A DNA stretch of 64,000 nucleotides from Colidextribacter sp. OB.20 (GTDB taxonomy: Bacteria > Bacillota > Clostridia > Oscillospirales > Oscillospiraceae): positions 1 through 64,000 of the forward strand of contig NZ_QWKG01000004.1 of NCBI RefSeq assembly GCF_009911595.1, in the 5' to 3' direction. Position numbers and translations under genes: made by a program. This document shows, piece after piece, positions 57,288-64,000 of this stretch. How positions within the stretch are numbered: the stretch's first letter is position 1; each line of letters begins with the position of its first letter. Below the pieces are notes generated by a model. That model did not search any database and was not told the DNA's origin. It saw only the letters and a program-made list of their open reading frames with translations.

Positions 57288-59049
57288 CGCATCTGTAGTG
57301 GATACTATGCCAGAAATGGTCTGGCTGACGCCTTTTATCCGGGTTCCCGTTCCGGAGGACGGGGCGGAGCTGCGGTACAGCCAGGAGGCCGTGGACCGGG
57401 TAGAGCGGTTTTTCTCTCTTCTGGTGTTCGGGCAAAACGAGTGGGCCGGAAAGCCCTTTAAGCTGCTGCCCTGGCAAAAAGAATTTATACAGGAATTTTT
57501 CGGTGTCCAGGTGAAAAACCCGGACGGTACCTGGGTGCGGTACCGGCGGTTTGGCTACGAGGAGATACCAAAAAAGAACGGAAAAAGCGAGCTGGCCGCA
57601 GGTCTTGGGCTCTATTTCCTGCTAGCGGACGGAGAGCAGCTTCCCCATGTGGGAGTGTTCGCCGTAGACAAGGTCCAGGCGGACATCATTTATAAATGCG
57701 CCAAGTACATGGTAGAGAACACCGCCATGTCGGAGCCCAAGCATAAGCCGCTGGCCTGGTGCCGGGACAGTGTCCGGGAAATCCGCACCAAATTCGGCGG
57801 ACTGCTGAAGGTCTACTCCAGCGACGTGGAGAACAAGCATGGGGCAAGCTACTCCGCTGTGATCTGCGATGAGCTCCACGCCTGGAGCGGACGGGCCGGA
57901 CGAGAGCGATGGGAAGTGCTCACCGTGGGCTCGGACGCCGCCCGGCGGCAGCAGGCGGTGCTGGTGCTCACCACAGCCGGAGACGACCCGGACCGAACCT
58001 CTATCGGATGGGAAATACACGAAAAATGCCGTAAAATTCTGGCCTGGCGGAGAGGGAAGCCGGAGCTGCCCGGGGACGGGGACGACCCTGCGTGGCTGCC
58101 CATTATGTACGGGGTGTCCGTTCTCACCGGGGATGATCCGGACAAGCTGGCGGCGCTGGACCTCCAGAACGAGGCGCTTTGGAGGCAGTGCAACCCGTCC
58201 TACGGGGTAACTATCAATCCCAGACAGTTCCGACAGGCGGCCCGGGAGGCAAAACAGAGCGAGGCGGCCGAACGAAATTTCCGGTGGCTGCGGCTCAACC
58301 AGTGGATTTCCGTGAAGGATGTGGGATGGCTGCCCTTGACCCTTTACGACAAAACTCAAATCGGGCCGTCAAAAAAGGCGGAGCGGGAGGAGTGGATTCG
58401 GGAGCACCTGACCGGGAAGATGTGCTTCGGCGGCCTGGATATGTCCATGACCACCGACTTGACCGCCTTTGTGCTGGTCTTCCCGCCCCAGCCGGGGCTG
58501 GAGACGGCTGTGGCCCTGTTTCGGGCCTGGCGGCCGATAGACACCGTGCTGGAGGCGGAGCAGCGGGACCATGTTCCATACCGGGACTGGGAGCGGGCCG
58601 GATTTCTTACCCTTCCCAAAGGGGACATGATCGACCCCAAGGATGTGGTGGATGCCGTTCTGGAGGCAAATGAGCTGTATGACCTCCAATGCGTGGGAGT
58701 GGACCAATATTTAACCCAGACGGTGACTCCCCGGCTGGAGGAAGCAGGGATACAGGTGATTGCCATTGCTCAGACGATGACCGGCATGTCGCCGGCCATG
58801 AAGGAGCTGGAGCAGCTGATCCGTAAGCACGAGATGCTCCACGTTCATAACTCTTGCGCCCGCTGGTGCTTCGGCAACGTGCGGTGTGCGGTGGACGGAA
58901 ACGAGAATATCAAACCAATGAAAAACCGCAGTATCGGTCGGATTGACATTACGGTGGCCTGGATTATCGCCGTGGCTGCCTGGATCGTCAAGAGAAACCA
59001 GCCGCCCGACCTGGCTGACGCAATGAGCCGGGGAGATTATCATTTATGA
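57277..59049 (+). CDS. Terminase large subunit
   Basis: A 590-residue packaging motor. ATPase domain: Walker A PKKNGKSE, Walker B VICDELHAW, coupling motif VLTTAGDD. Nuclease domain from about 390: GGLDMSMTTD, IGVDQYLTQ-type segment GVDQYLTQTV and a late Asp-Ala motif near GRIDITVAW. HK97/phi-type large terminase. GTG 57277 after GGGAGG. Confidence 0.93.
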   Translation: MKPDASVVDTMPEMVWLTPFIRVPVPEDGAELRYSQEAVDRVERFFSLLVFGQNEWAGKPFKLLPWQKEFIQEFFGVQVKNPDGTWVRYRRFGYEEIPKKNGKSELAAGLGLYFLLADGEQLPHVGVFAVDKVQADIIYKCAKYMVENTAMSEPKHKPLAWCRDSVREIRTKFGGLLKVYSSDVENKHGASYSAVICDELHAWSGRAGRERWEVLTVGSDAARRQQAVLVLTTAGDDPDRTSIGWEIHEKCRKILAWRRGKPELPGDGDDPAWLPIMYGVSVLTGDDPDKLAALDLQNEALWRQCNPSYGVTINPRQFRQAAREAKQSEAAERNFRWLRLNQWISVKDVGWLPLTLYDKTQIGPSKKAEREEWIREHLTGKMCFGGLDMSMTTDLTAFVLVFPPQPGLETAVALFRAWRPIDTVLEAEQRDHVPYRDWERAGFLTLPKGDMIDPKDVVDAVLEANELYDLQCVGVDQYLTQTVTPRLEEAGIQVIAIAQTMTGMSPAMKELEQLIRKHEMLHVHNSCARWCFGNVRCAVDGNENIKPMKNRSIGRIDITVAWIIAVAAWIVKRNQPPDLADAMSRGDYHL

Positions 59050-59058
59050 GGTGTGAAA

Positions 59059-59244
59059 ATGAAAAAGGTTGTAAGAGGTCTGGCAAGAAATTTGAGCGGC
59101 ATTGTAATACTGGCCGGCGCAGTTTTGGTGACCATCGGCGCCGGGATGATCTATCTCCCCGCCGGATTTTTAGCCGGCGGTGGTCTGGCCATTGCCGGAG
59201 GGGTCCTGTCCGTCTGGGGAGAGGATAACGGTGGCGACCAGTGA
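59059..59244 (+). CDS. Small membrane protein
   Basis: A 61-residue protein with one or two spans (GIVILAGAVLVTIGAGMIYL, GGLAIAGGVLSVW). ATG follows GAGGTG. Its stop overlaps the portal start. Often seen between terminase and portal in phages; role unknown. Confidence 0.7.
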   Translation: MKKVVRGLARNLSGIVILAGAVLVTIGAGMIYLPAGFLAGGGLAIAGGVLSVWGEDNGGDQ

Positions 59245-60572
59245 GCCTGAAAAAAGGACTGATCCGGGCCGGCCGTACCCTTGACAGCCCCAGGAAAAGT
59301 ATGGGCGGCGGCGTGGTCCGGGGCTTGACGCTGGACAACCCAGCCGGGTGGTTAACCGGGGAAGACAGTATATCCATGAGCCGGGACCGGGCCATGAAGG
59401 TGTCAACGGTGAACCGGTGCGTGGAGGTGCTGTCCACCTCTATGGCGGTGCTCCCCGTCTACATCATGAATGAGGCGACCAAAGAGCGGATCACAAATCA
59501 CCAACTGGGCGGTGTGTTCTGGGGCAGGGCAAATGAGGCCATGACCACCTTTGACTACCAAAAGCTGATGATGTGCAACCAGCTTCTGCGGGGGAACGCC
59601 TATGCCTGGATCAACCGGGACCCGTCCAGCGGAGCACCCCGGGAGTTGATCCCCCTGCCGCCGGATTATATGTCGATCCAGATAGACACGGCGGGCCATC
59701 TCTGGTATTTGTTTCTCAATCCGCAGACAGGGAAGCAAACCAGACTGAGGCCGGAGGATGTGCTCCACTACAAGGCCTACAGCGAGGACGGAATCGAGGG
59801 GATCAGCGTACTCCGAAGGGCGAGCCTGACCCTGGATACTTCGATAGCGGCCCAGAAGTATGAAAACAGCACCTGGAGGCACGGAGGACAGCCCAGCGGA
59901 ATCCTGACCACAGACGCCGACCTGGGAAAAGCAAAGACCTTCCGCACACTGCCCAACGGGCAGAAGGAAGAGGTGGATCCCAAGGAGCAGCTGAGGCAGT
60001 CGTGGGAGCGGACCTACGGAGGGCCTGACAACGCGTTTCGGGTGGCGGTGCTGGATGTGGGGCTAAAATATCAGCCTATCTCCATGACCAACACGGATGC
60101 CCAGTTTGTGGAGAGCAACGAGGTCCGGGTTTCTGATCTGTGCCGGTTTTTCGGTGTTCCACTTCACCTGGCCTACGCCGGGAAGCAGAGTTACGAAAGC
60201 AATGAGCAGAACGGCATTGAATATGTCACCTATACGCTGCTGGGCTATGAGACCCAGTGGGGGCAGGAGGACAGCTACAAGCTGCTGCTGCCCAGCCAGC
60301 GGGCCGGAAATCAGCGCGTCAAACGGGAGCTGAAGGTGTTCCTGCGGGGCGATACGACAGCACAGGCGGCCTGGTACAAAGCTATGCGAGAAGTCAGCGG
60401 GCTAAATCCGGATGAAATCCGCGGGCTGGAAGACATGGGAAAAATACCGGGCGGCGACAAATATTACGCCAGCTGGAACTACGGTCCACTGGACCAGTGG
60501 TCGGAGCTGAGCGCGATTCGAGCTCTTGGAAAAGCCGGCGCGGTGGCGCCGGAGGAAGGAAGTGAGGCGTAA
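59241..60572 (+). CDS. Portal protein (HK97 family)
   Basis: A 443-residue portal, forming the dodecameric channel at the head vertex. AMKVSTVNRCVEVLSTSMAV, LLRGNAYAWINRD and RFFGVPLHLAY are family features; a basic N terminus and acidic C tail are typical. GTG start overlaps the small membrane gene. Ends one base before the protease gene. Confidence 0.9.
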   Translation: MSLKKGLIRAGRTLDSPRKSMGGGVVRGLTLDNPAGWLTGEDSISMSRDRAMKVSTVNRCVEVLSTSMAVLPVYIMNEATKERITNHQLGGVFWGRANEAMTTFDYQKLMMCNQLLRGNAYAWINRDPSSGAPRELIPLPPDYMSIQIDTAGHLWYLFLNPQTGKQTRLRPEDVLHYKAYSEDGIEGISVLRRASLTLDTSIAAQKYENSTWRHGGQPSGILTTDADLGKAKTFRTLPNGQKEEVDPKEQLRQSWERTYGGPDNAFRVAVLDVGLKYQPISMTNTDAQFVESNEVRVSDLCRFFGVPLHLAYAGKQSYESNEQNGIEYVTYTLLGYETQWGQEDSYKLLLPSQRAGNQRVKRELKVFLRGDTTAQAAWYKAMREVSGLNPDEIRGLEDMGKIPGGDKYYASWNYGPLDQWSELSAIRALGKAGAVAPEEGSEA

Positions 60573-61277
60573 ATGGACCCCATTTTAAAGGCGGCACGGG
60601 TATGCAAGCAGGAGGTCAACGCGGGGGAGTTGGCACTGATTAACGCCCAAGCACTGCGCCCCCTCAGCGCGGAGGAGGTATTCACCTTTCGGCTGGCGGC
60701 CTGTGACAACCAGGTGGACCGGGACAACGAGCGGTTTACCGAGGACGCACTGAAGGAGATGGCGGACCTCTTTGTGGGGCGCCCCGTGCTGATGGACCAC
60801 CAGTGGAGCGCCCGGAGCCAGACGGCGCGGATATACGCCGGGCACGTGGAGGAAAACGGGCCGGCTCAGCGGCTGATTCTGCGCTGCTACATGCCCAGGA
60901 CGGACAAAACACGAGACACTATTACCGCCCTGGAGGGGGGTATCCTCCGGGAGTGCTCTGTGGGGGTGGCCGTCCGCAAGTCTGTCTGCTCCATCTGCGG
61001 GGCGAACCAGACGGAGACCCTCTGTCAGCACCGGGGCGGCCGGGAGTATGAGGGCAAACGCTGCTGGTTCGACCTTGACCAGGTGGCGGACGCCTATGAG
61101 GTGTCGCTGTGTGCCGTGCCGTCCCAGCCTGAAGCGGGAGCAGTTAAAAGCAAGCGGTACGGCGGGCAAGAGCCCCAGGACCCCGACCCGGCGGAGACCG
61201 GTGAGGCAGAGGCGATGCTGCTGGCCCGGGCCATGCAAGAGCAGGAAGAAAAACGATATGGAGGTATGGAAGAATGA
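60573..61277 (+). CDS. Prohead protease
   Basis: A 234-residue HK97-type serine protease that removes the capsid delta domain. Catalytic His in PVLMDHQW and Ser in RECSVGVAV are visible; a CSICG Cys pair may bind zinc, which is unusual. Coupled to portal and capsid genes by overlaps. Confidence 0.85.
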   Translation: MDPILKAARVCKQEVNAGELALINAQALRPLSAEEVFTFRLAACDNQVDRDNERFTEDALKEMADLFVGRPVLMDHQWSARSQTARIYAGHVEENGPAQRLILRCYMPRTDKTRDTITALEGGILRECSVGVAVRKSVCSICGANQTETLCQHRGGREYEGKRCWFDLDQVADAYEVSLCAVPSQPEAGAVKSKRYGGQEPQDPDPAETGEAEAMLLARAMQEQEEKRYGGMEE

Positions 61278-62539
61278 CGTATCAGGAGTATTTGGAACTG
61301 AAGGCCAAGCGGGCTGAGAAGGTAAAGGAGGGCCAGGCTCTGCTGGATAAAAAGGACTTTGCGGCCCACAAAGCTCTGATGGCTGATGTGGAGAAAATGA
61401 ACCAGGAGATTGACGCAACCGAAAAGCAGCTGGCCGAGGAGGGCCGGTTTGCCGATGAAGATGAGAAACTGAAGGGCATGCACCACAATTATCAGGCCCA
61501 GCAGGAGGAGAAGGCCAAGGGCGCCGCCGTGGACAGTATCCGTTCTACCAACGAGTATGCCCAGGCCTTTGCCAAGGCGCTGTGCAAGGGCGTGAAGGTG
61601 AGCCAGGCCTGGGGGAATGAAGACTATGCCATCTTGACCAAGGCTCTGACTGAAACCGGAGGTACGCCGGAGGGGTCAGACGGCGGATTTTTGGTGCCCG
61701 AGGAATTTGACCGGATCATCCACGAGTATGAGAAAGACCTGGTGGACCTGAGCCAGTTCTTTACGGTGGAGAATGTCCGCAGTCTGAGCGGCTGGCGGGC
61801 CTTTGAGCAGGGTAAGCGTAAGCCGCTTCCTAAAGTGTCGGAGATGGTTACCATTGGCAAGGACGATCAGCCCAAGTTTGAGAAAATTACCTACACCGTA
61901 AGCAAGTACGCCGACCGTCTGCCCGTGTCTGCGGAGCTGCTGGAGGACAATGTCTTCAATCTGCTGCGGTATCTGGGCGGCTGGTTTGGCCCCAAGTATG
62001 TGCTGACCAAAAACATGCTGCTACTCAAACTGCTCAACGATCTGGAAAAGACCGTGTCTTTGACAGCAGGCAGCGAGGCCAAGGACCTGCGCAAGGCCTT
62101 GATCCGCGATTTGAACACTGCGCACAGCGGGAGCGCCGTCCTGCTGACCAACCAGAACGGCTACGCAGAGATGGACGGTTGGGAGGACAAAAACGGCCGG
62201 TCTCTGCTGGTGCCCAACCCGGCCGACCCCAATGTCTACCGGCTCAGCGGCCGGCGGGTGGTCTATGCGGACAACGACCTGATCCCGGATGAGACGGGCA
62301 AGACGCCCATTTACGCCGGTAATTTTAAAGCTTTGGGCACCCTCTTTGTCCGAAAGGGTATTGAGGTGGCCGCCACCGATGTGGGCGGGGACGCCTGGGC
62401 CACGGACAGCTGGGAGATGCGGGGTATCTGCCGCATGACGGCGGTCGCCATTGACAAAAACGCCGCGTTTAAGGCGACGATGCCGTCGCCGGACGGGGAG
62501 TCCGGGGCTTCGACTTTGTCCACCAGGACTAAGGTCTGA
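61274..62539 (+). CDS. Major capsid protein (HK97 fold)
   Basis: A 421-residue capsid protein. Residues 1-110 are a Lys/Glu-rich coiled coil (delta domain, removed at maturation). Then GGFLVPEEFDRIIHEYEKD starts the HK97 fold, and the ending VAIDKNAAFKA is common. Overlaps the protease gene. Confidence 0.9.
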   Translation: MTYQEYLELKAKRAEKVKEGQALLDKKDFAAHKALMADVEKMNQEIDATEKQLAEEGRFADEDEKLKGMHHNYQAQQEEKAKGAAVDSIRSTNEYAQAFAKALCKGVKVSQAWGNEDYAILTKALTETGGTPEGSDGGFLVPEEFDRIIHEYEKDLVDLSQFFTVENVRSLSGWRAFEQGKRKPLPKVSEMVTIGKDDQPKFEKITYTVSKYADRLPVSAELLEDNVFNLLRYLGGWFGPKYVLTKNMLLLKLLNDLEKTVSLTAGSEAKDLRKALIRDLNTAHSGSAVLLTNQNGYAEMDGWEDKNGRSLLVPNPADPNVYRLSGRRVVYADNDLIPDETGKTPIYAGNFKALGTLFVRKGIEVAATDVGGDAWATDSWEMRGICRMTAVAIDKNAAFKATMPSPDGESGASTLSTRTKV

Positions 62540-62865
62540 TGACGGCGGAGCGCAAGGCGGCTCTTATGGCATACTGCCGAATCGATGAGCTCACCGCCGA
62601 TGAGGAGCCCCTCTTTGAGGGGATATATCAGGCTGCGGTGAGCTACATGGAGCAGGCGGGGATCGCTGGGCCCGAAGCAGGGACACCCCGCCGGGGGCAG
62701 TATGACCTGTGTGTCAACGCCCTGGTTCTGGACTCCTGGGACCGGAGAGGAGCCGTGAGCGAGGCCCGGTCCGGACATACCATGACGGACAACGTGTCCT
62801 TCAGGCACCTGCTGAACCAGCTGAAGCTGACAGAGCCAGCTGATCCCTTAGACACCGGGCCGTAG
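62539..62865 (+). CDS. Head-tail connector (gp6-like)
   Basis: A 108-residue connector (gp6-like): LTADEEPLFEGIYQAAVSYM and the Asp/Arg-rich core DLCVNALVLDSWDRRG. It joins portal and head closure. ATG overlaps the capsid stop. The TAG stop is provided by a GTAGGG repeat. Confidence 0.85.
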   Translation: MTAERKAALMAYCRIDELTADEEPLFEGIYQAAVSYMEQAGIAGPEAGTPRRGQYDLCVNALVLDSWDRRGAVSEARSGHTMTDNVSFRHLLNQLKLTEPADPLDTGP

Positions 62866-62920
62866 GGCGGGGGCTCTGCCCCCCCGCCGAAGCCCGGGCG
62901 GCACGGAGGCCGCCCCCTAC
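62862..62920. repeat. GTAGGG repeat in the phage head operon
   Basis: Begins GTAGGGCGGGGGC and ends CGCCCCCTAC, 59 bp. It shares CGGCACGGAGGCCGCC with the 16206 copy. It supplies the stop of the upstream gene and lies inside a late operon of the prophage. Confidence 0.85.
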
Positions 62921-62934
62921 AAAGGAGCCTTTCT

Positions 62935-63300
62935 ATGTACGTCAATGCGGGAGAACTGAACAAGCGTATTTCCATCTATCAAAAGCCGGAGCTGGAGGAG
63001 GACGGATATCTCCCGGAAAATCCGGAGCCTGTGCTGGTGCATACCTGCTGGGCCCGGTTCTCTCAGACCAGCGGGACTGAGATGGTCAAAAACAATGCCG
63101 ACTTTGGGGAAACGAGAGTCCGTTTTCTGATTCGGTACACCCGGAAGAAGCTTGACCGGAAAATGTTTATCCGCTACAGGGAGGAGGATTATGAAATCCT
63201 CTATCTCAACACTTACGGCGACAGCGAGGAATATATGGAAATCTGGTGCAGGCGGATAAGTAATGAGGGAGGAAAGAGCGGTGACCAGGCTGGACGGTAA
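62935..63300 (+). CDS. Head closure protein
   Basis: A 121-residue head closure protein (SPP1 gp16/HK97 gp7-like): NAGELNKRISIYQKPELEED, CWARFSQTSGTEMVKNNADF and VRFLIRYT match the family. It plugs the portal-tail joint. ATG after AAAGGAG. A 20-base overlap with the next gene. Confidence 0.85.
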   Translation: MYVNAGELNKRISIYQKPELEEDGYLPENPEPVLVHTCWARFSQTSGTEMVKNNADFGETRVRFLIRYTRKKLDRKMFIRYREEDYEILYLNTYGDSEEYMEIWCRRISNEGGKSGDQAGR

Positions 63301-63535
63301 AATCGAAATCGTTTGGAAAACAAGACTATGCACTGTTGATGATGAGTTTGGAGCTTTCCAAATTTGGGTTCCGTCTGATCCGCCCCTGGCGGTTGTGGAG
63401 TTTTCCGACGGTGTGCGGCAAGTGGCTGCGGAAAAAATAAAATTCTGCGATGAAGACCACCAGATGGTAGTCGGGTTTGAAAAATTCAGCAAGGAGAACG
63501 GAAATGCTGGACGACAGGATCAGGGCGGCGGTTGA
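63281..63535 (+). CDS. Small phage structural-module protein
   Basis: An 84-residue protein (MTRLDGKIEIVWKTRLCTVD) of strands, in the place where HK97-type phages have a head-tail joining gene. GTG 63281 after GGAGG. No family is certain. Overlaps the following gene by 32 bases. Confidence 0.55.
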   Translation: MTRLDGKIEIVWKTRLCTVDDEFGAFQIWVPSDPPLAVVEFSDGVRQVAAEKIKFCDEDHQMVVGFEKFSKENGNAGRQDQGGG

Positions 63536-63836
63536 GCCTCTGGTGCCGGTTTGCGTACCAGACCTCTATACCGGAGACGAAACAGAATACTGTACGTATA
63601 ACTACAGCGAGCTGCCTGCCGCCTTTGGGGACGGGCGGCCCCATGTCACCCGGTATCTGGTTCAGGTGCACTGGTTTCTCCCTCTGAAGCGCCGGCCCCA
63701 CCCCAAAAAAAAGGAGCTGGCCCGGGCGCTGGGGACCATGCAGAGGTGCGCCATCTGGCCGACTGTCGAAAACGCCTCCGATGAGCTGGGCCAGCACTAT
63801 GTGTATGAGTTTGTTGCGGTGGATACGGAGGTGTAG
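63504..63836 (+). CDS. Phage tail-completion-like protein
   Basis: A 110-residue protein (MLDDRIRAAVEPLVPVCVPD) with strand-rich middle part (RPHVTRYLVQVHWFLPLK). By position and pattern it may be the tail terminator/completion protein. ATG 63504 after AAGGAG. Its TAG is followed at once by another GTAGGG repeat cluster. Confidence 0.55.
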   Translation: MLDDRIRAAVEPLVPVCVPDLYTGDETEYCTYNYSELPAAFGDGRPHVTRYLVQVHWFLPLKRRPHPKKKELARALGTMQRCAIWPTVENASDELGQHYVYEFVAVDTEV

Positions 63837-63874
63837 ATATGCCCGGCGAAGGCGGGCGGCGCGGAGGTATAGGA

Positions 63875-63932
63875 CGGGGCGGCGCGGAGGCCGCCCCCTA
63901 CACCCGTAGGGCGGGGGCTCTGTCCCCCGCCG
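63875..63932. repeat. GTAGGG repeat cluster at the window end
   Basis: Two pieces, 63875-63901 (ends CGCCCCCTAC) and 63906-63932 (starts GTAGGGCGGGGGC), separate the tail-completion-like gene from the next gene. Confidence 0.75.
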
Positions 63933-63947
63933 CAGAAAGGAGCGGAT

Positions 63948-64000
63948 ATGGCGAAGCTGAGTGTAAGCGGTATTGATGACCTAATGTTATCGCTGGAGGA
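63948..64000 (+). CDS. HK97 gp10-like phage protein, 5' part
   Basis: Seventeen codons are visible (MAKLSVSGIDDLMLSLE), after AAAGGAG. This start is like gp10-family head-tail proteins. The gene continues past the window end. Confidence 0.5.
   Translation, partial: MAKLSVSGIDDLMLSLE

Larger units (their letters stand above)
33482..64000. mobile_element. Prophage, left part
   Basis: From a large serine recombinase at the left edge to the head-closure genes at the right, this is an integrated siphovirus-type phage of HK97 morphology. It runs past the window end. Order: recombinase, AT-rich cargo, cI/cro switch, early genes, nested element, replication, terminase, portal, protease, capsid, connectors. 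The crossover is near 33,470-33,482. Confidence 0.85.

Noticed and set aside
59046-59228. 60-codon frame overlapping the small phage membrane gene
   Set aside because: The other frame has a clean hydrophobic profile and ribosome site; this one is Arg-rich noise.

Overview
The window looks like a chromosome segment of a GC-rich, spore-forming gut Clostridium relative, most like Oscillospiraceae (Flavonifractor or Intestinimonas type). This is inferred from gene style: strong AGGAGG ribosome sites, many GTG/TTG starts, a spore-type LysM-GH18 protein, DUF4364 and DUF4349 proteins, a LytTR operon and Tn4451-like recombinases. No database search was possible, so genus is a guess.

Region 1 (1-8.6 kb) starts with the end of an IS21-family element that has cut off the 5' part of an RraA-like gene. 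An organic-acid cluster follows: a LeuC/LeuD-like hydratase pair with a divergent small-subunit loop, a LysR regulator, a MATE exporter, a D-2-hydroxyacid dehydrogenase, an intact RraA-family protein, an internally deleted amidohydrolase relic, and an acetyl-CoA hydrolase/transferase-family protein that appears to lack the usual catalytic Glu.

Region 2 (8.6-33.4 kb) is ordinary chromosome: tRNA-Arg(CCT), a LytTR operon with a clear direct-repeat operator, a MarR-controlled heterodimeric ABC exporter, an Rrf2 regulator, an FlK-like thioesterase, a peptidoglycan hydrolase pair, a DUF4349 lipoprotein, a TipA-like MerR regulator, a SulP transporter, a Crp/Fnr regulator, leuC-leuD-(unknown)-leuB, purB, an AI-2E family permease and a DUF4364/NimA-like operon. 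A family of short dispersed palindromic repeats beginning GTAGGG lies between genes and often supplies the neighbouring stop codon.

Region 3 (33.48 kb to the window end) is a prophage inserted in a small conserved gene, of which only the first 33 codons remain on the left. It starts with a large serine recombinase and AT-rich cargo (AbiH, Uma2, an exonuclease-BRCT protein), then a cI/cro-like switch with a perfect 19-bp long-range inverted repeat, early genes, replication genes (DnaD-like protein, DnaB helicase, DUF3102 protein, PcfK/AcrIIA9-like and PcfJ-like proteins, HUH Rep-like proteins with a damaged tandem duplication) and the HK97-type head module (terminase to head closure). The window ends inside a gp10-like gene.

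Region 4 is nested in the prophage (40,883-48,245). It is a 7.36-kb Tn4451-like element bounded by 16-bp inverted repeats matching at 15 of 16 positions. It carries its own serine recombinase, a sigma factor, a BlaI/M56 (BlaR1-like) pair whose sensor domain resembles GLUG repeats rather than a penicillin sensor, and an orphan MobC. Four copies of one palindrome lie in its intergenic gaps, and a large hairpin-forming inverted repeat sits near its right end.
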